From: Hermodice carunculata
Lineage: Eukaryota > Annelida > Polychaeta > Eunicida > Amphinomidae
Reading direction: 5' to 3'
DNA length: 64,000 nt
NCBI GenBank assembly: GCA_964020975.1
Contig: OZ026630.1
Span: 62,557,245-62,621,244, forward strand
Each line of letters opens with the position of its first letter. The stretch's first letter is position 1. Positions 31,791-42,372 of the stretch are shown here, piece by piece. The notes under the pieces are model-generated. The model saw nothing but the letters and a program-made list of their open reading frames with translations, did no database searches and was not told the origin of the DNA. Made by a program: the position numbers and the translations under genes.

Positions 31791-33821
31791 CTCTTAGTTT
31801 CTGTAGTAGTTTCTTGTATGCCTGATCATGTGCCTCTTGTGTTCTCCATACACCGGAATGTCATCGCCCAGGTTCATAGCACCAGAGATACCGTCAAGTA
31901 ATTGCCTCATTACATTCTGAAAAAGTTCAACTGAGCTGGAAACACCGAAACAAAGACGTTTGTATCTTCTTACGCCCACATGTGTTGTGAATGTAGTGAT
32001 ATTTCTAGATTCTGGCTCTAACGCCCGGTTCAGAACCAGTCGACTAAACACTGTCGCTCCATTTAGATAATGAATCAAATCATCGACTGTAGGCGTTGTA
32101 TGTCTTTCTCGTTTTATTGCTTTGTTTACGAAACGCATATCTATAAATATTCGTATATTTTGTGGGCCATTGGGCTTATTTACGACAACAATTGGTGAAA
32201 ACCAGGCTGTAGGACCATCCACTTTTTCAAAAACGTCTTTTTCTTCCATTTTTGCCAATTCGTGTTCCACTTTTTTCTCTATAAAATGGAACGGAATTCT
32301 ACGATGTGCCTGTGTCACCGGACATATGGATTCATACATATGTAACTTTGCTTGGAAATAGCGGAGTTTCCCTATACCATTAAATCGGTCGCTATATTCC
32401 TGTACCAAGGAATCTGCTTTCCTCATTGTTTCAGTCACATTTTTGTGTTTATTAGCCTGTTCTGAAGAGCAAACAGTCCAAGAGTTGACGGTGTTCACAA
32501 GCCCCAATTCTTTGGCCATGTCGTAACATAATAAAGATCCACAATGACCTTTTACGACATAGAATGTCGCAGTTACATACTTCGAGTTTGCTTCAACTGC
32601 AATTGAAAACTTTCCGAGTAGTGGCAGGGGTGATTATGAACCATAAGCATATGACTTCTCACTTGTTCTACGCAATGTTACTTTGTCAGCAAGTTTATCA
32701 AACGCGTGTTCGGCTACTGTGTTCAGTGTTGCACCGGAGTCACACAGCATCATGACATAGGTGTCCTCTATCTTCAGCTTCACATGAGGCGCTTTCTTAA
32801 GGGCTTTGCTGACGTTAAACACAAAGTGAGACTCTTCACTGGAGCCTTCATCTTGAGGTTCCGCGACCGTGTTAACCCTACCATGTTGCTGTCTTTGATT
32901 GCGGCGCCGTTGGCCTTGGCTACGCGTGTATAAAACTTCAGTGTCATTTGTTGATTTCTGCGCTGAGTACGATTTCTTTTTGGATAAACAGCATCTGCTG
33001 AAGTGATTTAACTTGTGGCATGTAAAACATCTCTTAGAATACGTGGGGCATGACTTTAAGCCATTTTTATGTGAAAAAAAAAATCCCTCCACAATTGCTA
33101 CACTTTCGAGCCGGATTGTTAGATGGACGATTTGTTATTTTTCGAACTTCTTGCCCTTCTTGAGCTCCAACACCCTTAGCTTGGCTCTCTGCTAGCTCTA
33201 TCGACCTTCCTAGATCGACAATTTGTTCCAACGTCATTTCCGTATCTCGCAATGCTCTGTGCCTAAGTTTCGCGGACATGCATTTTTAAATAACTTGAAA
33301 TTTTAACTCTGCTGATTTGTCTTCGAAATCACAATGTGTGGCCAGGGTGCACAAACGTGTATGATACGCGTCTAAACTCTCATCTGACTTTTGTTCGCCT
33401 TGTCTGAACATGTATCCAGCATACTGTACATTTTTCTTTGGTCTGAAACACAGTCAGTTTTCCACCGCCTGTTCACAGTGGTTGTAAGTGGTTGCTGATG
33501 GGTCAGCTGGTGAATCAGCCGCAGGAGCATGATCACCAGGCAATGTATCAAAAATATTATGAACCTGCCCACCTGCAAAATGCAGAAACACAGCCTTTTG
33601 TCTCTTTGTCTCCGTTAAGTTCATGGCAGCTAAGAGTTGGTGAGACGATTGATTTACTTTTCCCATCGGGAAGCTAAGTTACTAGACTGGGATCCGAAAT
33701 AAATTCAAAGGCAGGAAACGTGGAGTATACAGTAGCAGTAGCCATCTCGCGGTAAAAAGTTGCCACAGCTGAGAAGAATATCCTCAAATTATGGCCATTC
33801 TTGCCATCCTCGTCTCCATAA

Positions 33822-34172
33822 TGTGATGTCCTGAGTCTACTCAACAAGACAACTGCTACTTCGTTCGAAGACACATGTAGACTAATTTTATTTCAGGGAG
33901 AGTGGTTCTATTTAGGATACAGGTAACATAGGTGCGCACAGGTACCATGACCAAATACAGTTCCGTGATATATTCCTCTATTATATTTAGTTGCTTCCGA
34001 GCTAAAGACGAATGATATATGTCGATACTGTCTCAATATATTTCTAAATATCACATGGACATTAACGCAGAAGTGTTAATATCCCCAAACGTCACCCTAT
34101 GGTGTTCTCACTGGCCTCACCGTGGTCTGAATCTGTACAAGTGCACTATTATATCAGGGACGTGTTATAACA
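33822..34172 (-). repeat. candidate LTR of the Gypsy/Ty3 fossil
   Basis: A 351-bp stretch begins TGTTATAACA and ends CATCACA on the minus strand. It is followed two bases later by TGGAGACGAGGATGG, which is in the right place for a tRNA primer-binding site. No second LTR is visible in the window, so this rests on position and TG..CA ends only. Confidence 0.4.
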
Positions 34173-34274
34173 CGTCCCTGATTATATTAAGTACAGTCAA
34201 TTATGGATCGTCGACGATCCATGAGTCAATGTAAGATTCCACGGCGTGGAAACCTAGTCTATATACATGTATAT
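34153..34274. repeat. cluster of four palindromes
   Basis: There is a perfect 30-bp palindrome at 34153-34182 (half-site ATCAGGGACGTGTTA). A perfect 20-bp one is at 34203-34222 (half-site ATGGATCGTC), TTCCACG/CGTGGAA is at 34237-34251, and ATATACATGTATAT is at 34261-34274. Confidence 0.85.
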
Positions 34275-35190
34275 GAATAATTATCTTATACAAAGTTCTA
34301 TCTGGTTCTGAGTTCATTAGAGAATTTCATGTCACTGAAAAATATTGTACTGAGTAAAACATTGTCACTACGAGGACGGTTTGTTTCTCACAAATGCTTC
34401 ACTATTACTACAGCGTGCCGGCAAGCGGAAAAATCTTCGAAATGCATTGTTATCCGCAACCTTTAACCTTTGTATCCATGATCGAGAAAAATTCGACAAC
34501 AAATGTACACTATACAAGTTCGTACATTGCGCAAAAAATGGTCGTCTTTTGACATCATATCTTTAAGACAAGAATGAAACTTCCACGCGAGCATATTCGC
34601 TCCTTACTTGACGGGACATATCTAAATCGTCCGAACCATATCGACTAATAAAGAATTACATCATATTTCTGTGTTTCAACATGATTTAAAACATGAAAAC
34701 CTGTAGGGGACCCAGGAAATATGGTCTGTGTATACATCAGCATATTCAATACAATTCTGCTCCAGCTTTGATCTAACTTAGCACTATGTGCATCTATTTT
34801 GGGATTTTCATGCTTCACGCTATAATGACTCGTTGAGCTTGGCCAAACTTGCATCTCTCTGGTTTCACAACAGGTAGTGTCACATAGGCAACTTCCAACT
34901 CAAAAGCTTGATGCAAAGAGCTTCCAGTCAAGTACCGGCAAGTCTAGATTTTAAGTGGTAAAGTCAGCTGAAACTTTGTCTGGGATAACAGCATACTTTG
35001 CATGCGTCGCTCACAAACTGCACTGAGGATAGCTCATGACTCAGTGCATAGCTTGGAACTGAAAGAGTTAATGGAATGCAGGCTACTCCATATCATTGCG
35101 TCCTAATGGAGAGGCAGTATATATGCTGACACTTGCTGCTGAGCCCTACAGACAGTCATATCACCTTTTGATATAAAATATATATGAGTG
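34275..35190. other. no recognised feature
   Basis: Short open frames only (for example 61 codons at 34381). No family resemblance, terminal repeats or RNA genes. Confidence 0.4.
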
Positions 35191-35192
35191 TG

Positions 35193-35195
<3 letters not shown>

Positions 35196-35246
<51 letters not shown>

Positions 35247-35253
35247 GAGAGAG
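35196..35253. repeat. (GA)n microsatellite
   Basis: GA units with one CA interruption. Confidence 0.95.
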
Positions 35254-35257
35254 GGAG

Positions 35258-35363
35258 GTTATCACATGGTTGTAGCTGTATGATGTATCACCTCCTGTAT
35301 CAAGCTCCGAGCACCGGTTTCGTCATGAGATACTGGGTGCTCCAGCTACAACCATGTGATAAC
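35258..35363. repeat. 106-bp hairpin with perfect 20-bp arms
   Basis: GTTATCACATGGTTGTAGCT at 35258-35277 is exactly inverted at 35344-35363. The loop holds a second inverted pair (GAGCACC / GGTGCTC), so a transcript could fold into a branched structure. Origin unknown: MITE or structured RNA. Confidence 0.8.
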
Positions 35364-35404
35364 TTTTATATTTACATTCGGTGTAAAAAATAAAATTTTT
35401 AATG

Positions 35405-35930
35405 TATAACAAGTTACCGAGGAACGCAGATCCACAGGGTAGCCAGCCTCACGCAGATATCGTCCAATACTATTAAATTTGGACAAAGGAGAGCCAGGTT
35501 CATAATCTTGTGTTCTGCCTCATGTTTTTTTCCTGATGCTCATCAAAAACAGCAATAGATGTGTTTGGTTCTGGGGATGATATATTTTCGATGCTTCTGT
35601 GTACGTTTTTCTTGCGCTCTAGCCATCTATGAAGAAGTTTGACATCTGCCACAGTCTTCTTTGTTGTGTTTTCATTCTTGTGCTCCGTCACCATTTTTTA
35701 AGCATCTGTTTCAGTTACACCCACAAAATGAGACCCAGTTTCCAGACCGAAGGGGGGAGGGGTGCAGTGCTGCCATAACTTTTCACGATAAGATTTTCCA
35801 AATTCAAAATTCTTTTGCGAATAGAATTTAGCCCTCTGTCCCCTTTGATGCCAGCCATTTTCAATGGATATATTTATTATAATTAGGGAACCGTAACATC
35901 TCTGATTGGTTATTGAGGATAAACGTTGCA
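35405..35930 (-). pseudogene. Crypton/KIAA1958-type (tyrosine recombinase-linked) N-terminal fragment
   Basis: On the minus strand NENTTKKTVADVKLLHRWL and then RSIENISSPEPNT are followed, in another frame, by DYEPGSPLSKFNSIGRYLRE. This NTxKKTxxDVKxL / YEPxSLxxxxxSIxRYL pattern is the N-terminal DNA-binding module of Crypton-derived proteins (the KIAA1958, ZMYM and QRICH1 group). One frame change and an upstream in-frame stop suggest a dead copy. A donor-like GGTAAC after RSS leaves an exon of a host gene possible. No recombinase catalytic part is seen. Confidence 0.55.
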
Positions 35931-35959
35931 AGCAACCATTTTGAGCCTATTTCCCCTAA

Positions 35960-36431
35960 GGTCTTGGACCAGTAACCTAGGCCTAATGCATTTACACGTT
36001 AAAATAGCGACATACGCTGGCTTATTTCTCCTATTTGAAACATAAAACCACAACTTCCTTTGCATTCTACTTCAGGTTTATACCGGTAGCAACAAGTTAA
36101 AACCAAGAAAATGGGGGGGGGGTGTCATGTGATTAGATTTTTTTACAGGTGCATTTGTGTACCTTACCTCCACGATTGACCGTTCCGAGGCAATTATGTC
36201 TCCAAAAATACACAAAGTTATGAAATGATTTACAATATTTCCAGAGCAGCAGTGCCTTTCTAAAACTCACAGTTGATAAGTTTTTTCCTAACCAAAAGGG
36301 TGATGGGACTTAATTTGGGATGCTCTGCTCCTGTGATATTAACACCCAATAGACACAGCAACAGTATTCAGTACTCGATCAAAAGTTGTACATAAGTTGA
36401 CCCGACCTTGAGGGATTACTGGTCCAAGACC
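35960..36431. mobile_element. MITE, copy 2 of the GGTCTTGGACCAGTAAC family
   Basis: It is the same element as at 12995-13468 but inverted, 472 bp, with ends GGTCTTGGACCAGTAAC. Flanks CTAA on both sides fit a 4-bp target duplication. An internal G run corresponds to the C run of copy 1. Confidence 0.85.
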
Positions 36432-36508
36432 CTAACATATCAGCCCATTGCTCTCATGTCAACCCATTACACATAAATGATAACCAGGGCTGTATTTACA
36501 CCCTATGG

Positions 36509-36615
<107 letters not shown>

Positions 36616-36894
36616 ATTTTATAGCCATGACCATCTATTTGTACTTATTTTGTTGAATAAGCTGCCTCCTGTTGCCCTGCCTTCAGATTCTTGGCTTGAT
36701 TGTATGTATTGACAATAATGGCATCTCTGTCTGTCTTTGTATCGAAAATGTGTGTGCATGGTTATCCAGAATCAAGTTATACTTGTTTGATGCGAAAATG
36801 ATTAGTCACTGTACTAAACAGACAGCTAGGAATTGGAATAGCATGTAAAATTTGGTATCTTTTGCCTGTTTCACTACTTATTTTTTATATTTTG

Positions 36895-37560
36895 GCATCA
36901 CTCTGTTTAATATTCACCCTTCAGGCATTCAAGCTAGCGTGTTAGGTTAAACCCCCAGGGGCCATAGGTATCAAGCACCTACTCACGACAGTTACAAGCT
37001 TGTTTAATTGTACTTGATATCTGGTTAAGAAAAATTGTATTTTGATTTCATTTTGTAGAATTACAAACTAATGATTATCATTCTTTTTCTGACTTGCCCT
37101 GCAAATTTTGCTCTTAATATCCAAAGATTGTTAGAATATTTGGTTGTGATAATTTTACAGATTTTGGACTGCCTAATTTGCCGCTTAATTTTATCTCTCA
37201 GCATCATTCTGTTTAATATTCACTTTCAGACATTTCAGGCTTATATGTTTTCTTAAAAAGACGAAGCAAAGGTATGGCTTCACTTTCGTGCCGTAAACGT
37301 GCGACCGGTTTCGCCAGTAGTGTGGCTCATGAGGAACTGAAAATTTCAACGGCTGCAGCGTGGTACCGTTGACCTCGTAACGTAATGTTTGCTTGTTACG
37401 TGATAATACCGTACGTTGACATTAATATATATTATATGTTTTCTGTCAGGTTAACCCCCCCCCCCCCCCCCACTATCAGTAACAAGCAGCTACCTACGAC
37501 AGTTACAAATTTGCCTGATTGTACCTAAAATCTGGTCAAGAAGGATCATGTTTTGATAAA
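36895..37560. repeat. ~150-bp block duplicated ~300 bp apart
   Basis: CTGTTTAATATTCAC, the GTTAGGTTAAACCCCC region, and ACGACAGTTACAA..TTGTAC..ATCTGGT occur at 36903-37030 and again at 37208-37530. The second copy is split by the insertion at 37254-37431. Confidence 0.7.
37254..37431. mobile_element. 178-bp insertion with a perfect 13-bp target duplication (SINE-like)
   Basis: TTATATGTTTTCT is present at 37241-37253 and 37432-37444. The insert is GC-richer than its surroundings. The empty-site arrangement is supported by the paralogous block at 36895. A long target duplication without TIRs suggests LINE-driven retrotransposition. Possible Pol III-like motifs (CCGGTTTCGCC, TGGCTCATGAGG) are weak. 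Confidence 0.7.
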
Positions 37561-37569
37561 ATGTGTTTG

Positions 37570-39170
37570 ACTTTTGCTCAGGTTTATAATGTAGCTTAGA
37601 AAAACTACTGCAGCATTTATTGGAGGAGCAAAATATTCTCCTGATTGGGATTTGCCTGTTAAATGGCATACAGGGTCTTTTTCCACCCTTGGTATTACCT
37701 GTAGTCAGAATGAAGAATTGGTGAGCACTCTCAACTTTACGTCAAAGTAACAGACATTTAGAAATGTACTGGGGGTGTGGAAAGCCATAAAGTTTTCACT
37801 TATAGGGAGAAACGTTGTTTTGAAACGTTTACCTCTATCTAAATTACTATATTGTGCATCTTCTATTTGCACAGAAGAAAAATATATGGATGTTGTCCAG
37901 GGATGTATACATGAATCTATATGGAACAGCCCAATACCTAAAGTTGAAAATGTAATTATGTATAAGAAAATACAGTATGGTGGACTTAAAATACTTCACT
38001 TTGAGTTACAGGTGAAGTCATTGCTCTTAAATTGGGTAAAACGCATATTTCTGGAATGATCCCTAGTGGAAACATGTATTTCAGGCATTTATACCATTGA
38101 TTGATATGGAAGATTTATTTTTGAGACGATGTTGTATTCATGAAACTTGGCAGGTACCTGTATTTTATAAAACCCTTCTTAAAGTTAAGAATCAGTTTAG
38201 AAAAACATTTGAACCAAATGATGGACCTGAAGTTCGAAATGAATTTTTATGGTTTAATGTTTTCATTTGAGAGATAAAAAAAAAAACTATTTTTAAAAAC
38301 GTTGACTCAGATCAGGTATTAACCGCATTAATGATATTCTGGACAGAAATGGTGATTTTATATCACAGCAACAAATACTTGAGACATATGGTTTGGAAAC
38401 AATTTTTTGGGAATAGTTATAAATTCGATTGGCTATTCCATCAAGATGTAAGCAATTGCTACAGGTGAGACATCATAGAAACATTGTTACTTTTCCAATG
38501 TTAACCATAGATGGAAGGATGGGAGAAGTATGCTCGGTTCAGTGTAAAGAATTCTATTGGGTTTTTGTATAAATTTGAAATAAATACTAAGTCAACAGCT
38601 TGGCAGCACTGGAGTGAGAATTTTGATGTGAATGACAATGGTTGGAAAATGATTCATAGCCTTCCCTTCAAGTGTACTTTTGAAAGAAGACTGCAAGTTT
38701 CCAGTTTTCACTTTTACATCGTTTTGTAACTCATAATGCGCAACTTTATAAGTTTAAGCTAACTGGTTCAGATCAATGTCACATCTGTGATGAAACAGAT
38801 AATATTGCATAGGTTCTGGACTTGTACTCATGTGGCAGCCTTTTGGGAAAGTTTTCAGTATTTGTGGAATTCTTGTGATTCCAACAACCAGATAAATGTC
38901 TCTGAGTTTCAAATAATTATTGCTTATATCAATGACAAAAATTACGCAAATTGTGTTTGACAAGCAAAATATTCCATTCATTGTTTTGATTGTAGAAAAG
39001 GAAAGGTTATCTTTTTATATCCTTCATCAATTATTTTAAAACTAAACTGGCAGCAGATCAGCATTGTATGTATGAACAGAAAAAGCATCCTATTTTTGTT
39101 TCACGCTGGGACACCGTAGCACGTCAGTTATGTATTCTGTATTGAAAATAATAAAATCATATTAAAAATG
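37570..39170 (+). pseudogene. L1/Tx1-like LINE, 3' part
   Basis: Plus-strand frames give FSLIGRNVVLKRLPLSKLLY, KIQYGGLKILHFELQVKSL and LLNWVKRIF, the diagnostic C-terminal L1/Tx1 segment after the RT domain. Further on, NAQLYKFKLTGSDQCHICDE matches the terminal Cys-rich region. Several stops and frame changes. The 3' end near 39150 has AATAATAAAATC. The 5' part is absent. Confidence 0.85.
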
Positions 39171-39400
39171 ACTTAAATGCTTATGACTCTCATCATTTTC
39201 CGACATGCCTGAGTACACATTTACTCAATGTCAAAAAATTACTCAAATTCGACAGTATTAACTCAAATGTCACAAACCTGACCCATTCTGTTGAAACATT
39301 GTCTCAGGGTTGGCAGCGAAATAGAGCTATATTGTTTGGGGACTTTCAAACTGAGGAATAGGTGTCATCATGGAGTTTGCTTTACATTTCTTATGCAGGA

Positions 39401-39507
39401 TGTCCATTGCTGCAGTACTTGTTAAGATTTCCCTCAATTTGTACAAGTGGTCTAGCTGCAACTGTTTATTTTACAGTCACTGGGAGTGAGTATAATGTCC
39501 CAGTTAG
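39401..39507 (+). other. weak exon-like segment, possibly PLAT-like
   Basis: It is bounded by TTCTTATGCAG at the left and GTGAGT at 39485 or GTAAGT at 39581 at the right. The frame includes TSGLAATVYFTVTGSEYN, vaguely like the strand region of PLAT domains in polycystin-type proteins. There is no second exon. Chance remains likely. Confidence 0.2.
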
Positions 39508-39664
39508 TTTCTACTTCATTTATACACTGGCAGGTGGTTCAACTAACTATCCAGCTGGAAAGGGTACATACTGGTTCAGGGGTAAGTCAAATTGTTCGTA
39601 TCTGAACTTGTACTATACAAATTTAGTAATTATGTTTGATTTGACAGGTGTCCTTCATTCATAA

Positions 39665-40200
39665 AAAAAACCTGCATTTATAAGCAAAACTTCACGTTTT
39701 AGTCATTCATCATTTGCTACATTCATATTTATTCATTATGTGGGTTGTCTTTGCTGAATAGTTAGCTTAGACAGTGAGCCGCTACTCAGAGAGACATGTA
39801 CGGGTATAGGCCCCAAAACATGTTCTTAGTCGTTACCCGCTGCAGACCCTTTAACTTGTTTGTACTAATACAGCCTATGTCAAAATTCTACAGAAGGAGT
39901 GTGCAATGTGGACAATAGTACTTCCATATGTATATAGGTTAGACAGTGACATGTTAGCTTATGGACAGTAAAGGGTTTGGACTGCAGAATAGGGTAATGA
40001 CTACTAGGGAGTGGTTCTGAACAAAAAGACACAAATACAACTAGAAAATTTGATTTGCTTTTTAGGAAATCCGTCTGGGTGCCTGGAGAAACTGCAATGC
40101 AATGTATACAGCTGTGACATAAGCTCCAGATGTGTAATAGCATGTTAACAGTATGGCCAAGTTGGTGAAAACTGTTGCAGAATGATATAGGTAGACATGT
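39665..40200. other. no recognised feature
   Basis: No terminal repeats or coding signature seen. Confidence 0.4.
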
Positions 40201-40204
40201 CTAG

Positions 40205-40640
40205 CTTTGACCTTTCAAGGCCACTCTAGATCAAAAAAGACAACACCAGACGAAAGCTTATGTGTCATTTCCTACAATGTTAAACACTAACTTTGGCCCC
40301 AAAGTGCACCGTTTTCCATATACAGAGATTCTAATGCTGTGTGGCCTTGCTTTGACCTTTCAAGGTCACTCAAGGTCAAAAAAGACAGCACCACATGAAA
40401 GCCTATATATCATTTCCTGTTCATGTTTGATGGTAACTATGGCCCTAAAGTGCACCGTTTTCCATATACAAAGATTTCCAGGGTGTGTGACCTCGATTTG
40501 ACCTTTCAAGGTCACTCAAGGTTAAAACGACAGCACCATGTAAAAGCCCATGTGCCATTTCCTTTTCATGTTTAATAGTAATTGTGGCTCAAAAATGCAC
40601 AGCTTTCGAGATACAAGCTTATATCACTTATACATGCTCT
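40205..40640. repeat. ~146-bp tandem repeat, three units
   Basis: TGACCTTTCAAGG begins units at 40208, 40353 and 40499 (145-146 bp apart). Each unit has TCAAGGTCAAAA, GACAGCACCA and GTGCACCGTTTTCCATATAC. It differs in sequence from the 144-bp array at 23790 but is similar in period and in AGGTCA content. Confidence 0.9.
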
Positions 40641-40734
40641 CACTCATAACCAGAAAAAATGACAGATTTGAATTGTCCAGTGTCTCAAATTTGCATAATG
40701 TTTATAGTAAAAGGCTCAACAATTTGTCTATGTG

Positions 40735-41068
40735 ATAGGCCATCCTAAGAAACATATATTTGCCATTTTAAAACATGTCACTGTCTATAATAGTTTGAAG
40801 ATATTCAATATTTGTTTTTTGGGTATTAACCTAATTTGCAAAAATGTAAATGTTAGAACTTTAGCTCATGCTTCATTGGATGCACCTATGGGGACAGTCC
40901 TATGTATTGAAGTTGGAATGGCATCTCTGTCTATAATAGTGTTGAATATTCCAGACTGAAATTTTGTTAATAGTTTTGAAAATATTCAAGATTAAAATTC
41001 TGTGTATTCTCCTAGTTTGTATAAATGAAAATGTTACAACTTTGGCTCATGATTCATTGGATATAGCA
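40735..41068 (-). mobile_element. HINE-like fragment F', inverted, running into the gap
   Basis: Inverse forms of the body blocks (AACTTTAGCTCATG..TTCATTGGATG, TATAATAGTTTGAAGATATTC, CTAATTTGCA) are present. Confidence 0.55.
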
Positions 41069-41268
41069 NNNNNNNNNNNNNNNNNNNNNNNNNNNNNNNN
41101 NNNNNNNNNNNNNNNNNNNNNNNNNNNNNNNNNNNNNNNNNNNNNNNNNNNNNNNNNNNNNNNNNNNNNNNNNNNNNNNNNNNNNNNNNNNNNNNNNNNN
41201 NNNNNNNNNNNNNNNNNNNNNNNNNNNNNNNNNNNNNNNNNNNNNNNNNNNNNNNNNNNNNNNNNNNN
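41069..41268. other. assembly gap, 200 N
   Basis: Exactly 200 N, a conventional placeholder length. HINE blocks on the two sides face opposite ways, so an inverted pair may have blocked assembly. An open frame called across it is meaningless. Confidence 0.99.
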
Positions 41269-41971
41269 TTTTATGCCTTACATTTACAAAGCATGGGAAT
41301 CTGCTGTTGATATAATTTTTACTTCATAGTATCAATGGGTTTAGCATCATATTTAAATGTCATGTATTTATTCAAAATAAGGGGCAATTAAGATTTGAAA
41401 AGCTCTGTATCTCCCAACGTATTACAGATAAAAACAAAATTTAAAATAGTACATACAAGTTTGTGACACCTGTCAATCTAATGGACAGTGAAAAAAAAAC
41501 TGCAACATTTGAATTTATGCAAATTAGCAGCACTTGAAACATTTAAAAGTTGAATATCTCCCAAACTATTAAAATGTAGGTGTCAGTCCAACTTTAATTT
41601 GTAGGCTTGTGACATAGTCACATCCAATGAAGCAGGAACCACAGCTACAGCATTCTAATTTATGCAAATTAGGTGAATACACCAAATTTAAATGTTGAAT
41701 AACTTCAAAACTATAAAAGACTGAGGTGTCATTCAAAGTTGTAGCAGTTTGATTTTTGCAAATTAGGCAAATACAGAAACTTTAAATCTTTTAATAGCTT
41801 CAAAACTATGATAGATTTCAAGAGGTGCATTTCCAACTTCAATTTATAGGTTTTTGACATAGCCGCATTAAAAAACATCTTTGCAGGAATTCAAGAAACA
41901 CTAAATAGGCAATCTTTAAAGGTTTTGTCGGCACAGACTGATTTGCTGACAAGCAAATCAAATTTTTCCAG
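41269..41971 (+). mobile_element. HINE-like copy F (3' part)
   Basis: Repeated ATTATGCAAATTAG / TTATGCAAATTAGGTG blocks with TGACATAG..CATCCAATGAA between. The 3' end GGCACAGACTGATTTGCTGA with AGCAAATC precedes CCAG. Confidence 0.65.
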
Positions 41972-41994
41972 TTGGATCTGCTGTTCATATAGTT

Positions 41995-42228
41995 TCACAG
42001 TGTTTGCACGTAATCCACCAGTCGATTGTATTTGGTGGTGAATAAGTATGAACAGTCCCGCAATGCACACACATGACTTGCTCTCCGCACAAGGTCCAAG
42101 GATTTGTCACCCCACAGCAGATGCGGCTCTCTGGGCAGCAAACCATAAGGACAGATGACTGTTAATAACATGCAAATAATTGGCAACCAAATGAGATAAG
42201 GACTCACGTTGCATGTAAATAGATACAA
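41995..42228 (-). other. unrecognised 77-codon open frame
   Basis: A compositionally normal frame (for example SLDLVRRASHVCALRDCSYL) between two HINE copies. No family recognised and no clear splice sites tested. It may be a passenger, an exon or chance. Confidence 0.2.
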
Positions 42229-42276
42229 ACATTACTGTGTTTCGCTACAATGGATGACTAGATCATCCATTATTAA

Positions 42277-42332
42277 AGTGTGTGTGTCAACACACACTTT
42301 TCTGTTTTTCTAGGAATTCTTTCTTTCTTTCT

Positions 42333-42372
<40 letters not shown>

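Larger units (their letters stand above)
30850..34172 (-). mobile_element. Gypsy/Ty3 (Metaviridae) LTR retrotransposon fossil, broken
   Basis: On the minus strand, from the 5' side, the parts I can recognise are these. A gag-like region lies at about 33770-33070. A zinc-knuckle region (33060-32990) and an aspartic-protease region carrying CDSGAT (about 32740) follow. Then come reverse transcriptase (about 32330-31830) and an RNase H region with ISDHKPLDLIF (about 31240-30970). A possible 5' LTR is listed separately. A HINE-like element (31281-31790) is inserted between the reverse transcriptase and RNase H parts. The element is broken in several places and looks old. The lower boundary is approximate. 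Confidence 0.8.

Noticed and set aside
34153-34182. 30-bp palindrome as a transcription terminator hairpin
   Set aside because: Rho-independent terminators are bacterial; the context is an animal repeat region.
37254-37431. tRNA gene in the 13-bp-duplication insert
   Set aside because: Box-like motifs are imperfect and in the wrong order on the plus strand, and no cloverleaf forms.
40964-41329. Open frame of 121 codons across the N gap
   Set aside because: Most of it is undefined sequence.
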